A stretch of 64,000 nt of DNA from CBDCWT01 sp965223305 (GCA_965223305.1 CBDCWT010000026.1:1-64000), one strand, 5' to 3'; positions 26,242 through 36,500 are shown, counted from the first letter of the stretch. Numbers and translations are program-made. Notes: generated from the sequence alone by a model not told the origin.

Positions 26242-26556
26242 ACCCGTCAAAACAACCACCGGCGACTTCTCCGCGTAAGCCCCGGCAACCGAGTTGCAAA
26301 TGGAGAGACCGCCGACGCAGTAGGTGACGCAGACGGCGCCCATGCCGTTGATCCGCGCGTAGGCGTCTGCTGCAAAACCGGCGCAATCTTCGCGCGTGCA
26401 CCCCACCACATTGATCGGACTCTGCTCCAACATGCCATAAAAGCTCAAGACGTAGTCGCCTGGAATCCCGAACACGTCGTGGATCCCGTAGTCTTGCAGT
26501 CGACGGATTAAGTATTGACCGATCGATAGGCCGGCTGTGTCTGCGGGTGTTGCCAT
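26215..26556 (-). CDS. TPP-dependent 2-keto acid decarboxylase, N-terminal part (frameshifted)
   Basis: 113 residues covering the N-terminal pyrimidine-binding domain: IGQYLIRRLQDYGIHDVFG, IPGDYVLSFYGMLEQS and CAGFAADAYARINGMGAV, which is characteristic of the pyruvate/indolepyruvate decarboxylase family. It ends prematurely at TGSPGSVTNE just after the one-base shift described for 24896-26241. ATG at 26556 with an AAGAGAG-type ribosome-binding site upstream. It lies near ilvC and ilvN, which handle 2-keto acids, but not clearly in one operon with them. Confidence 0.75.
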   Translation of the reverse strand: MATPADTAGLSIGQYLIRRLQDYGIHDVFGIPGDYVLSFYGMLEQSPINVVGCTREDCAGFAADAYARINGMGAVCVTYCVGGLSICNSVAGAYAEKSPVVVLTGSPGSVTNE

Positions 26557-26607
26557 AGCTCTCTCTTGGAAGTTGGATGGCTTTGGTTTGCGTCCGTCTT
26601 GCCTTCA

Positions 26608-26731
26608 CCCTCACCCTAACCCTCTCCCGCAAGCGGGAGAGGGGACTGCTCTCGCCCTCACCCTAACCCTCTCCCGCAGGCGGGAGAGGGGACTGTTCTC
26701 GCCCTCGTCCTAACCCCGGGAGAGGGGGACC
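26608..26731. repeat. Tandem palindromic repeat, 47-bp unit, 2.6 copies
   Basis: Units at 26608-26654 and 26655-26701 plus a truncated third. Each holds the hairpin CTCTCCCGC-A(A/G)-GCGGGAGAG. It occupies the gap between the small membrane gene and the decarboxylase; nothing else is seen in 26557-26856. Confidence 0.8.
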
Positions 26732-26856
26732 GAAGTCTGTGTTCTCCCGTGAAAACGGGAGGGGGGAACAAGATTTATCCTCACGCCAGCGCCCGCCGGC
26801 GGAAGAAGGACAGACCGGACCGCCGCGTCGGCTGTTTTGCTCGATTCGAGACCAGC

Positions 26857-27099
26857 CTAGGACTTAGAACCTTCCATCCTTCTCCATAGCAGGACGGCCC
26901 AGCCGCCCAAAAAAAGTGCCACGCAGACGAGGACAATCATGCCTCGCAGAGGATGTGGCGCGAAATGGACCTCACCGTTCGACTGGTCATAGCCGAATAG
27001 AAAAGTTCCCAACGCCAACAGGCTGCCCCAAACCCCGACTGCGGCCATGACCGCCAGCAACAACCGCCGGCTGTCAGCGGTGCCAGAAGATTTGATCAC
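26857..27099 (-). CDS. Small two-span membrane protein
   Basis: 80 residues with two hydrophobic segments (LLLAVMAAVGVWGSLLALGT ~13-32 and GMIVLVCVALFLGGWAVLLW ~53-72) and a positively charged end (RRMEGSKS). Its ATG overlaps the stop of the upstream gene by 4 bp, so the two are co-translated. No family recognised. Confidence 0.7.
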   Translation of the reverse strand: MIKSSGTADSRRLLLAVMAAVGVWGSLLALGTFLFGYDQSNGEVHFAPHPLRGMIVLVCVALFLGGWAVLLWRRMEGSKS

Positions 27100-27374
27100 T
27101 CGCCGTCCCCTAGCCTGCGAATTGTCGAAAACTCATCTAAGGTGAGCGTGGTAAGTTCGCCATCGTCAAGGCGCAGGACGATCACGTCGCTGAACACTTT
27201 GTCGTCAAAGCTGCGGTCGTGATGCAGCGAGTGCCGCCGCCGTTCCTTGCTAACGACCGTACCAACCGTTGCCGTCTGCCAGCGTCGAAAACCAACCTTG
27301 ACCTCATGCGCGAGCTCGATCCGATCGCCAGGCTGTAAGGAGGCGTAAACGGAAAGCGTTTGGGCGTAAGCCAT
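27096..27374 (-). CDS. Small protein of unknown function
   Basis: 92 residues from the ATG at 27374 (MAYAQTLSVYASLQPGDRIE), with a GGTGAG ribosome-binding stretch; a GTG three codons earlier (27383) is possible. The pattern PGDRIEL...VGTVV...DVIVLRLDDGELTTL suggests a compact beta-barrel fold; no motif gives a function. It is just downstream of ilvC and overlaps the following membrane gene. Confidence 0.65.
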   Translation of the reverse strand: MAYAQTLSVYASLQPGDRIELAHEVKVGFRRWQTATVGTVVSKERRRHSLHHDRSFDDKVFSDVIVLRLDDGELTTLTLDEFSTIRRLGDGE

Positions 27375-27417
27375 GAGTTTCACTCACCGACCCCCTCGGT
27401 CCAGATCCGCCGAGGGG

Positions 27418-28416
27418 TTACTTGGCGTCAATCCAGGACATCAAGCTACGCAGCTGCTTGCCGACCTTTTCGATCTGCAGCGCCCGGTCGCGCCGCCTCA
27501 TCGCTTTGAAGGCGGGCGCCCCACCGCGATTCTCCAATATCCACTCGCGGGCGAAGTGCCCGTTCTGGATCTCGCTGAGGATCCGCTTCATTTCCCGACG
27601 GGTCTCTTCGGTAATGACTCGTGGCCCCCGCGTGTAGTCTCCGTACTCAGCAGTGTTGGAAACGCTGTACCGCATGTAGGTGAGCCCACCCTGGTAAAAA
27701 AGATCGACGATCAACTTCAGCTCGTGCATGCACTCGAAGTAGGCCATCTCCGGCTGGTAGCCGGCCTCGACGAGCGTCTCGAACGCAGCTTTGACCAGCT
27801 CACTGACTCCGCCACACAATACTACTTGTTCTCCGAACAAGTCGGTCTCAGTTTCCTCGGCAAATGTGGTCTCGATGACGCCGCCACGCGTGCCGCCGAT
27901 TCCCTTGGCATAGGCCAACCCGGCGGCCTTCGTCTCCTCCGATGCACCTTCACCCACCGCGATCAGACACGGCACTCCGCCCCCCGCCTCAAATTCGCTT
28001 CGCACGAGATGTCCCGGACCCTTGGGAGCGACCAGCAACGTATCGACGCCCTCAGGGGGCTCGACCTGGCCAAAATGCACATTGAAGCCGTGGGAGCACA
28101 TCAAGATGTTTCCCGGTGTCAGATGGTCGCGGATGTCCTGGCGATAGATATCGCCCTGCACCTCGTCCGGTAGCAGGACGTTCACCAAGTCGCCACGCCT
28201 TGTCGCTTCGTCAATCGGCAACGGCTCGAAGCCATGGCTGACCGCTAAGTCGTAGTTCTCACTTCCAGGACGCTGGCCCACGATGACCTGGCAGCCGCTA
28301 TCGCGGAGGTTCTGGGCCTGGGCGTGTCCTTGCGAACCATAACCGAGAATGGCGATGGTCTTGTCCTTCAACACGGACAGATCCGCGTCGTTGTCGTAGT
28401 AGATCTTGGCCACCAT
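27418..28416 (-). CDS. ilvC: Ketol-acid reductoisomerase (NADP+)
   Basis: 332 residues, the normal length of the class I enzyme. The N-terminal Rossmann domain has the dinucleotide motif LGYGSQGHAQAQN (~29-41). The C-terminal knotted helical domain has the metal-binding acids in EETETDLFGEQ and HELKLIVDLFY. It converts acetolactate or acetohydroxybutyrate to the dihydroxy acid in valine/isoleucine/leucine synthesis. It lies downstream of ilvN in the same orientation; between them are ~350 bp with a dispersed repeat, so they may or may not form one transcript. Confidence 0.97.
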   Translation of the reverse strand: MVAKIYYDNDADLSVLKDKTIAILGYGSQGHAQAQNLRDSGCQVIVGQRPGSENYDLAVSHGFEPLPIDEATRRGDLVNVLLPDEVQGDIYRQDIRDHLTPGNILMCSHGFNVHFGQVEPPEGVDTLLVAPKGPGHLVRSEFEAGGGVPCLIAVGEGASEETKAAGLAYAKGIGGTRGGVIETTFAEETETDLFGEQVVLCGGVSELVKAAFETLVEAGYQPEMAYFECMHELKLIVDLFYQGGLTYMRYSVSNTAEYGDYTRGPRVITEETRREMKRILSEIQNGHFAREWILENRGGAPAFKAMRRRDRALQIEKVGKQLRSLMSWIDAK

Positions 28417-28520
28417 TGTCTCTTTGCTAGCTCCTATTTCATGGTCGTAGGTTCAGGCCGGCTGACGTCGCGTGCTGACCTCCCCCGCTTGGAGGCTGTG
28501 CGGCTCTTCCGTTAGTGCAT

Positions 28521-28657
28521 GACTTCGTCTTTCGTCACTCTCCCCTTGGGGAGAGTCGGCCCGAAGGGCCGGAGAGGGGGAACGCGAGGGGCGATCACTC
28601 TCGGGCAACCCTCCCCGGACGCTGCGCGTCCGACCCTCCCGCGAGCGGGAGGGTGAG
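28521..28657. repeat. Composite palindromic intergenic repeat (type GACTTCGTCTTTCGTCACTC)
   Basis: Three hairpins in a row: CTCTCCCCTTGGGGAGAG, GTCGGCCCGAAGGGCCGG and CCTCCCGCGAGCGGGAGG. Related copies at 39591-39720, ~40340-40410, ~40555-40600 and ~51100-51490. It fills the ilvN-ilvC gap. Confidence 0.75.
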
Positions 28658-28772
28658 TCGATGTCCGCTGGTTTTCGAAGCGTAAAAGCTGCACATCCTC
28701 CTTGTGGGAGAAGGGACGATGAGGCACCACTGCGCGGTCTGGTTTCTTGGAGTTCGACGACACTCTCTAAGC

Positions 28773-29297
28773 CTAACTAATTGCGTTCGCCTTCAGCTGT
28801 GCGTCACTGCCATCCTTACCATGGGCGCGGACCATCGCAATCCGACCTGTGCGGACCAACTCGGTGATACCGTAGGGACGCATGCGTTCAATGAACGCCT
28901 CAATCTTATTCTCTTTGCCCGAGATCTCGATCGTGATTTCAGCCTGCCCCACATCCACAATCTGCCCGCGGAAAATATCGACCAACTCGCGGATTTCACT
29001 ACGCTGGCCACCAGGGGGGGCCTGGACCTTCAACAGCATCAAATCGCGCTCGACGTAGTCCTGGGAACCAATGTCGATCACACGCACGACCGTGACGATC
29101 TTCTCCAACTGCTTGCGGACTTGTTCCAGCACTCGATCGTCGCCCATTACGACAAATGTCATGCGGGACAAATGAGGCTCTTCTGTTTCACCGACTGCCA
29201 GCGAGTCGATGTTGTAACCGCGCGATGCCAACATCCCCGAGATGTGCGCCAAAACGCCGGGAACGTTTTGCACCACCGCGGAAAGAACGTGGCGCAT
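28773..29297 (-). CDS. ilvN: Acetolactate synthase small (regulatory) subunit
   Basis: 174 residues from the ATG giving MRHVLSAVVQNVPGVL, the usual opening of IlvN/IlvH; an in-frame ATG at 29339 would add 14 residues that are not typical. The N-terminal ACT domain (~1-75) has NVPGVLAHISGMLASRGYN, which forms the valine-binding feedback site. The C-terminal ALS_ss_C domain (~80-160) contains RSEIRELVDIFRGQIVDV and IEAFIERMRPYGITELVRTG. It regulates the catalytic subunit (IlvB), which is not in this window. Confidence 0.95.
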   Translation of the reverse strand: MRHVLSAVVQNVPGVLAHISGMLASRGYNIDSLAVGETEEPHLSRMTFVVMGDDRVLEQVRKQLEKIVTVVRVIDIGSQDYVERDLMLLKVQAPPGGQRSEIRELVDIFRGQIVDVGQAEITIEISGKENKIEAFIERMRPYGITELVRTGRIAMVRAHGKDGSDAQLKANAIS

Positions 29298-29535
29298 TTC
29301 CAACGTAACTCCAGAAACTGCAAGGGAAAACGGCATCATAGCCAGCCCCTAGTGAGGCGGCAAGGGGCGGAAAAACAGGAATGAAGGAGAGAACGACCGG
29401 AGTTCCGTCCAAGTCCCGCGCGACCCGCTAGCAGCACGCCTAGTGAATTCGTTGCCACCGACCCGCTGATTTTTCCCAGCGGGCGAGCCGCACAGAACTC
29501 GGTGTCGCTTGAAAAGGTGGTGGCGGTTTTTTAGC

Positions 29536-30159
29536 TTAGCTTTCCCAGATCTTCCACCAAGGACGGCGCGGCTTCTTCGGCTGGTGCTGGCCGCATCGTT
29601 GACCGCGCGGCCCGATGGCGCCCTCCAACTTGGCCCGCGCCATTCTGGCATCGCCGAGATTCGCCTCGAACAAATTCGCCTGCGAGAGGTCGGCACCGAC
29701 TAGGTTCGCGTTGCTCAGATCAGCACCGCGGAGATCGGCTCCTGACAAGTTGGCATTGTTCAAGTTGGCCCGCAAGTCCGCCATCGTGAGGTCGGCGCTG
29801 CTCAAATCGGCTCCGGTAAAATCGGCGCCCTCAAACCGCGCGTAGCGCAAGCAGGCACCCGCTAGCTTGGCATCGCGAAACGTCGCAGACTTGCCGTAAG
29901 TGTCAGTCAGATCGGCCTGGGCCAGGTTGGCGCCATCGGCAATGGCGTTGTTGAGAATGGCACTCTGCAAATCGGCCTTGACTAGAGTGGCGTGAGTCAG
30001 GTTTGCGCCCGCCAAGTCGGCACGGCGGAGTTGAACGCCGCTTAAGTCCAGCTCCGTCAATTCCGCCTTGGTCCACTTAGCACCATCGAGCTTTACGTCC
30101 AACAGCGACTCACCCTTGAAGATGATTTCACCGTTCTCACGATGCTTGATGGTGATCAT
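29536..30159 (-). CDS. Pentapeptide-repeat protein
   Basis: 207 residues from the ATG at 30159 (MITIKHRENGEIIFKGESLL). From ~residue 30 to 185 it consists of pentapeptide repeats A(D/N)LXX, e.g. ADLAGANLTHATLVKADLQ, ADLSSADLTMADLRANLNN and ANLSGADLRGADLSNANL. These form a right-handed quadrilateral beta-helix. The C-terminus is basic with tryptophans (PRRPWWKIWES). Some pentapeptide proteins mimic DNA and protect gyrase (Qnr), but nothing here indicates that; the function is unassigned. No membrane segment. Confidence 0.85.
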   Translation of the reverse strand: MITIKHRENGEIIFKGESLLDVKLDGAKWTKAELTELDLSGVQLRRADLAGANLTHATLVKADLQSAILNNAIADGANLAQADLTDTYGKSATFRDAKLAGACLRYARFEGADFTGADLSSADLTMADLRANLNNANLSGADLRGADLSNANLVGADLSQANLFEANLGDARMARAKLEGAIGPRGQRCGQHQPKKPRRPWWKIWES

Positions 30160-30618
30160 GGTTGAAGGTCCGCCGGCGGCTGCCTGACCCAATACCTTCT
30201 GGAAATTCTAAGGAAAAATCCATCGCCAAACAAATAGAAACAGCTAAGAGCCTGTTTTTGCGCACGACTAGGTGCACTCGCCGCGGAAATCGAGATTCGA
30301 GACTGCCGGCGGCCTTGCCGTCCATCGCCCCCGAAACGGCTGGTCGCGGCCCGCCTTTCTGAGGGGCGAATTACCGAGGATTTTGCCCTCCGTGCCGCAA
30401 AATCACCCCGCTTTTCAAGGCGATCAGCGGACCCACCCGACCGCTAGTTCCCCCAGAAGTCGCCACCGGCACAGCGAACCCGGATCGCGCAACTTATACC
30501 GACACCTGAGGTTTCCATCACACCAGGTCCGTCGAGAACATCAACCGTGCCTGGGACCGGCGGCCGCGACGCGCGAGGTGGGCTCCTAGCAGTCCTTTGG
30601 CTGGAAGATTAGAACGGA
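30160..30618. other. Divergent intergenic region, nothing recognised
   Basis: Lies between the pentapeptide gene (minus) and scpA (plus) and presumably holds both promoters. No hairpin, repeat or RNA gene stands out. Confidence 0.4.
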
Positions 30619-31443
30619 GTGGGAAAAGCCTCCTTCGACCTTGGTGCCCCGATGACTTTCCGTGTCGACCTAGAAGCGTTTCGCGGCCCCCTCGACCTCC
30701 TGCTGTACCTTGTGCGCAAGCACGAGGTTGAGATCACGGACATTCCCATTGCGCTCATCACCGACCAGTACCTGGAGTCGCTGGCCGCACTGGAAGAGTT
30801 GGACGTCGACGACGTGGGCGACTTCCTGGAGATGGCCAGTACGCTCCTCGAGATCAAGTCGCGGCTAGTGCTGCCACAGGGGGACGAGGAGCAAGAGGAG
30901 ATCGAGGATCCACGAGACGAACTTGTCCAACGGTTATTGGAATACAAGCAACTGCGGGATGCCGCCAGCTTGCTCGAAGAGCAAAGTCGCGAGTGGCAGC
31001 AACACTTTGCTCGCCAGTCGGACGACCTGCCGCCGCGCGAACCCGACCTGGGAAACCAACCGATTCAGGAGGTGGAGCTGTGGGACCTGGTGAGCGCCTT
31101 GGGCCGGGTGCTGCGAGAGAACCAGGCAACTCAGCCTTCCAGCATCGTCTACGACGACACGCCGATTCATGTCTACATGGAGCAGATTCACCAACAGCTC
31201 GCGAAAACCGGCCGCGCGAGTTTGTCGCAGTGGCTCACCGCGGGAATGCACAAGTCGGCCATGATCGGAATCTTCCTGGCCGTGCTCGAGCTCGTGCGCC
31301 ATCACAGCGTCCGGACCCAGCAAGACGACCTGCACGGTGAAATCTGGATTTTGCCTGGTGAGCAGTTTGACTCAGCAGCCGATTTCTCGCAGGCCGATTC
31401 TTACGAGCCCAACAGGACCGAGAACCCCGCTCAACCTCGTTAG
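30619..31443 (+). CDS. scpA: Segregation and condensation protein A (SMC kleisin)
   Basis: 274 residues. The conserved N-terminal kleisin segment is FRVDLEAFRGPLDLLLYLV followed by RKHEVEITDIPIALITDQYL. Next come the acidic linker (QGDEEQEEIEDP) and the C-terminal winged-helix part (WLTAGMHKSAMIGIFLAVLELVRHHSV). It bridges SMC heads with ScpB during chromosome condensation and segregation. The GTG start at 30619 is used; an ATG at 30652 (MTFRVDLEAF) fits the family length almost as well. scpB does not follow. Confidence 0.93.
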   Translation: MGKASFDLGAPMTFRVDLEAFRGPLDLLLYLVRKHEVEITDIPIALITDQYLESLAALEELDVDDVGDFLEMASTLLEIKSRLVLPQGDEEQEEIEDPRDELVQRLLEYKQLRDAASLLEEQSREWQQHFARQSDDLPPREPDLGNQPIQEVELWDLVSALGRVLRENQATQPSSIVYDDTPIHVYMEQIHQQLAKTGRASLSQWLTAGMHKSAMIGIFLAVLELVRHHSVRTQQDDLHGEIWILPGEQFDSAADFSQADSYEPNRTENPAQPR

Positions 31444-31512
31444 CCGGATCATTACGCGTCCGTTCTTCGTCGTCTCCGCCACACGATCGGCAGCTCCGCT
31501 CCGAAAGTCAAC

Positions 31513-32352
31513 ATGGTTCAAAATGCACCTGTCAAGCGCCTTGTGCACGATGGCCTGACCATCGAGGGATACTCGCGGGCCGCGGTGCAGACCTACTGGC
31601 GAATTCCCGAACTGAAGCTCGGGTTCGATTTGGGGGCCCAGCCCTGGGACTTCATGGGCACCAGTAGCTGGTTCATTTCACACACACATCTCGATCATAT
31701 TGCCTGCCTACCGGTCTACGTTGCCCGCCGACGGATGATGAAAATGCCGCCGCCGCAGATTTACTTGCCCGCCGCAGCCGTCGACCCCATACGCACGATC
31801 CTAAGGACCTACCACCGATTGGACCGAGGGCGACTGCCCTGCGAGCTAATCCCGATCGAACCAGGAGATGAAATCGAACTCTCCCGCGAGCTCGTCGTAG
31901 GTGTCTCCGCGACGCATCACACCGTGCCGTCGCTGGGATTCGTCGTGTCCGAACGGAGGCGGAAACTCAAGCCCGAATATATGGGGCTCTCCGGCAACGA
32001 GATCCGCGACCTTAGGCAAGCCGGCCGCGAAGTGACCGATGAACTCCGGATACCGCTCGTCGCTTACCTCGGAGACAGCGCGCCGCAGGGTTTGGACGCT
32101 TGCCCGCTCATGTACGAAGCCCAAGTCCTGATCGCAGAAATGACCTTTGTGGCACCCTGCCACCGCAAAGAGAAAATCCACAAGCACGGGCACATGCATC
32201 TGGACGATTTCGTGGAGCGGCGAGATCGATTTCAGAACAAGCGCATCATCGCCGCGCACTTCAGCACGCGCTATCACCAGCGACAGATTCTCTCATTCGT
32301 TGAGAAAGCGCTGCCTGATATGCTCGGAGGCCGCCTCCACCTGTGGCTCTGA
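31513..32352 (+). CDS. Metallo-beta-lactamase-fold hydrolase, RNase Z-like
   Basis: 279 residues. The zinc-binding motif SHTHLDHIACLPVY (~57-70) matches the HxHxDH signature. Further ligands are likely in HHTVPSLGF, the Asp of AYLGDSAP and the His of IIAAHFSTRYH. The overall pattern, including a late H-F-S-x-R-Y motif, resembles RNase Z, the tRNA 3'-end nuclease, more than beta-lactamases; plant-type short RNase Z is the nearest form I can think of. It overlaps the convergent hemW by 60 bp at the 3' end. tRNA 3' processing is the probable role, not proven. Confidence 0.82.
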   Translation: MVQNAPVKRLVHDGLTIEGYSRAAVQTYWRIPELKLGFDLGAQPWDFMGTSSWFISHTHLDHIACLPVYVARRRMMKMPPPQIYLPAAAVDPIRTILRTYHRLDRGRLPCELIPIEPGDEIELSRELVVGVSATHHTVPSLGFVVSERRRKLKPEYMGLSGNEIRDLRQAGREVTDELRIPLVAYLGDSAPQGLDACPLMYEAQVLIAEMTFVAPCHRKEKIHKHGHMHLDDFVERRDRFQNKRIIAAHFSTRYHQRQILSFVEKALPDMLGGRLHLWL

Positions 32353-33513
32353 CCGGGCTAGCAAGCTCGCGGCAATCGAGTCGCAGACCATCAGGCCGGC
32401 TCGGGTCACGCGGAGGTTGTCGCTGGAGCTGGCCAACAAGCCCTGATCCACCAGCTGCTCGATAGCCGGGCCAGCCAGCTGGCCGATCGAGTAGCCGGTC
32501 TGAAAGGCGAACTCCTCGCAATCGACACCACTTAGCTGCCTCAGTCCGAATACCAACCGTTCGAGTGCCGCTTCGCGCGGCGGCAGTTTCTCGCTCTCCG
32601 CGACCGGAGACTCACCGGCCAGCACGCGCCGCAGGTAGGTGGTCGTGCTGCGGTGGTTCACCCGCCGACAACCGGCCACATGACTAGCCGCACCCGGCCC
32701 GAAGGCCCAATAGGTGCCTCCATTCCAGTAGGTCAGGTTGTGCCGACAGACGTGATTGGGCTGGGCAAAGTTCGAGACTTCGTAGTGCTCATAGCCGGCA
32801 GTGGTCAGCCGTTCGATTGCCAACTCGTACAACGCTGCCTCGACATCGTCACCTACGGCAGGCAGCCGACCATGGTAGCGGCTGGCCCAGAATCGCGATC
32901 CGCGTTCTATCGTTAGAGCATAGGTTGAAAAGTGGTGCGGGCGCAGCTCCAAGGCCGCGCGAAGATCTGCGAGCCACATGCTCGGCGTCTCGCCGGGAAC
33001 CCCAAAGATGAGATCCAGCGAGATCGTCCAAGCAACCTCAGCGGCCCAGCCAACCGCACGTGCGATCTGGAGCTGGTCGTGATCTCGTTCCAAAAAGCCG
33101 AGCTTGCTTGCGTCAAACGACTGGGCACCCAGGCTGAGACGGTTCACCCCCCAGTCGGACAAGAAGGCAATCAGCGTCGGTGTTACGTCTGCCGGGTTGA
33201 CCTCGATCGTAAACTCGCAGTCCTCGGCCAGCAGCAGCCAGCGTCGCAGGGAAGCGAGCAACTGTTCCAGATCTGCCAACCCCAGCTGTGAAGGTGTGCC
33301 ACCACCCAAAAACAGCGTGTCGATTTGCCGTGGCGTTCGCAGGGAAGCCAGTTCCAAATCGATGGCTCTCAGGTAGTCGGAGACCAATTCGTCTCGCCCA
33401 GCCACCACGGTGAAATTGCAGTAACCGCACCGATGCCGGCAGAACGGCACATGCACATAGGCCGCCCGAGGTGTCGCCAGGCGGCCGGCGACCGGCGTTT
33501 GGTCGGTAGTCAT
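32293..33513 (-). CDS. hemW: Radical SAM protein HemW (coproporphyrinogen III oxidase-like)
   Basis: 406 residues. The radical SAM cluster motif CRHRCGYC (~26-33, CxxxCxxC) follows AAYVHVPF. Then come LFLGGGTPSQL, EVNPADVTP, GVNRLSLGAQSF and DLIFGVPGET, all hallmarks of the HemN/HemW family. It lacks the extra N-terminal length and second-SAM residues expected of true HemN oxidases, and the C-terminal HemN_C domain is present. HemW proteins bind haem and act as haem chaperones rather than coproporphyrinogen dehydrogenases. Convergent with the RNase Z-like gene, overlapping it by 60 bp. Confidence 0.92.
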   Translation of the reverse strand: MTTDQTPVAGRLATPRAAYVHVPFCRHRCGYCNFTVVAGRDELVSDYLRAIDLELASLRTPRQIDTLFLGGGTPSQLGLADLEQLLASLRRWLLLAEDCEFTIEVNPADVTPTLIAFLSDWGVNRLSLGAQSFDASKLGFLERDHDQLQIARAVGWAAEVAWTISLDLIFGVPGETPSMWLADLRAALELRPHHFSTYALTIERGSRFWASRYHGRLPAVGDDVEAALYELAIERLTTAGYEHYEVSNFAQPNHVCRHNLTYWNGGTYWAFGPGAASHVAGCRRVNHRSTTTYLRRVLAGESPVAESEKLPPREAALERLVFGLRQLSGVDCEEFAFQTGYSIGQLAGPAIEQLVDQGLLASSSDNLRVTRAGLMVCDSIAASLLARSEPQVEAASEHIRQRFLNE

Positions 33514-33574
33514 CGGTCAACGATCGGGGTGGGGGCGTGGGAGTTACTGAATCGGGACGAGTCCTTGGCGAACG

Positions 33575-36500
33575 TCACTTTTCGTTCCACGCGTCCAACT
33601 GTTGCTCGATCTCGGCTCGCGATAGCGTGATTGTGGGGACTGCGAAGCTGAGCTCATCGTAGTCATCGCGCTCGTGCGGCGGCGTGCGGACTCGCTGCAC
33701 CTCGTCCTCCAGCCCGATCAGCCAGGCGGGCACGTCGAACCCGACACCACTGGGCTCGCGCGTCAGAAACTCAATCTCATAGCACAAGATGCGAAACGTG
33801 GGGTGGGAGCCGGGCCGGGGGGCTTCGTCAACAGCAGGCTGGACAAGCGAGCAGATGCGGTCGATGACCATCGGCCGCACGAATCGTTCTGCGATCCGGT
33901 CGGCCACAGACGGCATCTGCATCGCGTACTTGGCCTGCAGATCGTTGAGCTTCTTCTCAAACTTCTCGGCTTCCTGGCCGATCCGGTCGCGCAAGGCCCG
34001 CCGCCACGTTTGGGCGGCCCGCTTCCGCCTTCGCCGCACCAAGATTTCGTGCGCCATCACGACCGGCTTGAGATTCCAGCAAACCCGGTCGTACCGCGCT
34101 CGCAGTCGCAGGAAATCGAGCAGCGTGTATAACATCTCACCGCGGTCCGACTGAGTCGTCGTGCTGTTGTAGTCACGGTATTCGCTGTAGTTCTCGACGA
34201 TGGCCTCCAGGACGAGCGTCAGCGACTCGACGGCATCTTGCCACGGCACCTGCTCGTCAAGCTCGTCGAGGAGCTTCAGCTCGAAAGCACCCGCCTCCTG
34301 CTGAAGCTGCGATAGCCAGTGGTCGACCCCCTGATGGAGAATCGCCCGGATGTTACCGATGTTCAAGAACCGCTGGTCGAAGAGGTCGGCACCATAACGC
34401 TCGATGAACGACTTCAAGTTCTTCCAACTTCGTTTGTCGTTAGCCTTCTCGAGCACCGATAGCCGTAGCGTCCTGCTATGCGCCAGCCAACTGATCAGCA
34501 GCGCCTCAGTTAGCTGTTCGAGACGGGCCACCAGCGAAGCGTCGACCGCCCCAGACGTTGCGTCCTCCTTCCAGCGCTCGGAAGAGTTAACGAGTGCGTG
34601 GACGAGCGACTTGAAGCCAATCTTATAGAGCTCGTCGAACTCGGTCACCGCGCCTGGCCCCACCGGGTTATTCCGCTCCATATCCCGCGCGGTTTCGATC
34701 AAGCGGCAGGTCGCAACGAAAAAGCCCAACTTTGGCAGACATTTCAGCAGATCTTGCAGCCACCGTTGACGGACCCGCACGGCGACGATGCTGCGGGGCA
34801 ATCCGCCTTTGGCGAGCGGCACATATAACAGAGGCAACTCCGACAGAGCTTCAATCAACCTGTTGAGCCTGTCATCCAGCGTGGCCAGGTCTTGGTGAAA
34901 GATCGAGGCGAACGACTGGATCACGAGCCGCTCTTCGACGAGTTCGCCGGAGGTCCCCTCGGCCGGCTGTTCGGCCAGGTCCTGCTTGGAGGCACTCGCC
35001 GCGTCCAACAGCCGAGAAGATATCGCGGTCTCCACCGCAGTGGCAATGATCCGCTCCAACAGCGACTCCTTAATGACTCGACGGCGGTCGTATTCGACCA
35101 TCGAATCGTGGTCACCGAGCGGCGCTGACACCTGAAAACCCTGTACTGAGTCCATCAAGTCCAGCAACCGTTGCCGGTTGCGATTCGCGTGAGCAACCCA
35201 CCGGCCCATCGTCAGAAATCGTTCCTGCCGTGCCGATGCGAGATCTACATCGTCGCGGGCGTCCAAGGGCGCGAGTGCTGCGATCCGCCACAGCCGCGCG
35301 ACGGTGTTCAAGAACGACAGCCGGTCACCCAACCTCTCCGACTCCCGCGCTAACTCGTCTTCGTCCGGCTGGCCCCCGCCGTCGACGATCTCGCCTTCGA
35401 TCCCGTCATCCGCGCTATCTCGGAAAACCACATCTTCGTAGGCGGCTTCGTAGATACCGTCTTCGTCGTCCTCCCCCATGAGCTCGGTCAAAGGGTTGCT
35501 CTCGGTCGTACCGGTGGAGGGTCCACCGCCGATCCCGAAGCTAGGAACCTCCCAGTACTGGTCAGCGTTGGCTTCCATAAAGTCAAAGAACTTCTTAACT
35601 GCCGCCCACTGCTGGCCGCTGATGCCGATGGAATCCGTCTCGGAACCGGGAGGTGGAGTCTCATGGGGACGATGGCATGTCTCGACAATCCACCTCTCAG
35701 CGAGGCGATGAAATGAGCTCTCCCCGTGCTCCAGCCGAACTCGATCCGACTCACAGAGCCAATGCATGAGCAACCCCATGGTTGCCACGTAGTCCGACTG
35801 CTCGAAGAGTGCCTCGATCACTAAAGCGTAGGCTTGCGGCGAGTCGAAGATGTCGGCGTGCGGTGCCCAGAAGCCTATGTCACCCGTGGCCGCTCCACCC
35901 CTATGCCACAGGTTCAACGCCCGCGCAACGTGCTCAGCCGCTCGGTATACATCTAGCGGATCTGCGGCATGCACATTCGAGACGGAGTGGGGAGCAAACT
36001 GGTGCCACCAATTGGCGAAAGACTCGAACTGTTTTGAAATCTTCTCGCAAAGCGCAGCCTGGTCCGAGGCCGACGACGCGTTCCAGGCCCGCGAGTACAT
36101 CCCGAACATCTCCTCAACCAGCTCGACCAGCTCGTCGACACGATGATCGTGGACGCTGTTTTCCAGCGCTGGGAAGAGGCTAAATTGGGCATCGAATCCA
36201 AGGATGTTCCAGGGGTCGACGATGGCGCCGCATTCGATTCCTCGTTTCAAGGTTGCCACGCAGTCATCCAGCAGATGGGCCGCCTTTTCAGGGTCACGGC
36301 CGTCCAGCGCCTCGCGAACCGCAGTCAAACGGCAATCGATCGCACAAAGCATGCGGGCCGAAGCCGCAGGCACAATGTCGGCTTGCTCGGCAGCCGCCTC
36401 TGGATAACCCATCTTCGCAAAGAGCTTTGCCAACTGAACGTGCTCGAGTTGCGCGGCACGCCGCCGAGCAAGTTGCGCATTGAGGTGCTGCCGCGCCGCG

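Noticed and set aside
26608..26731. CRISPR array
   Set aside because: The 47-bp units are adjacent with no spacers and are palindromic intergenic repeats.
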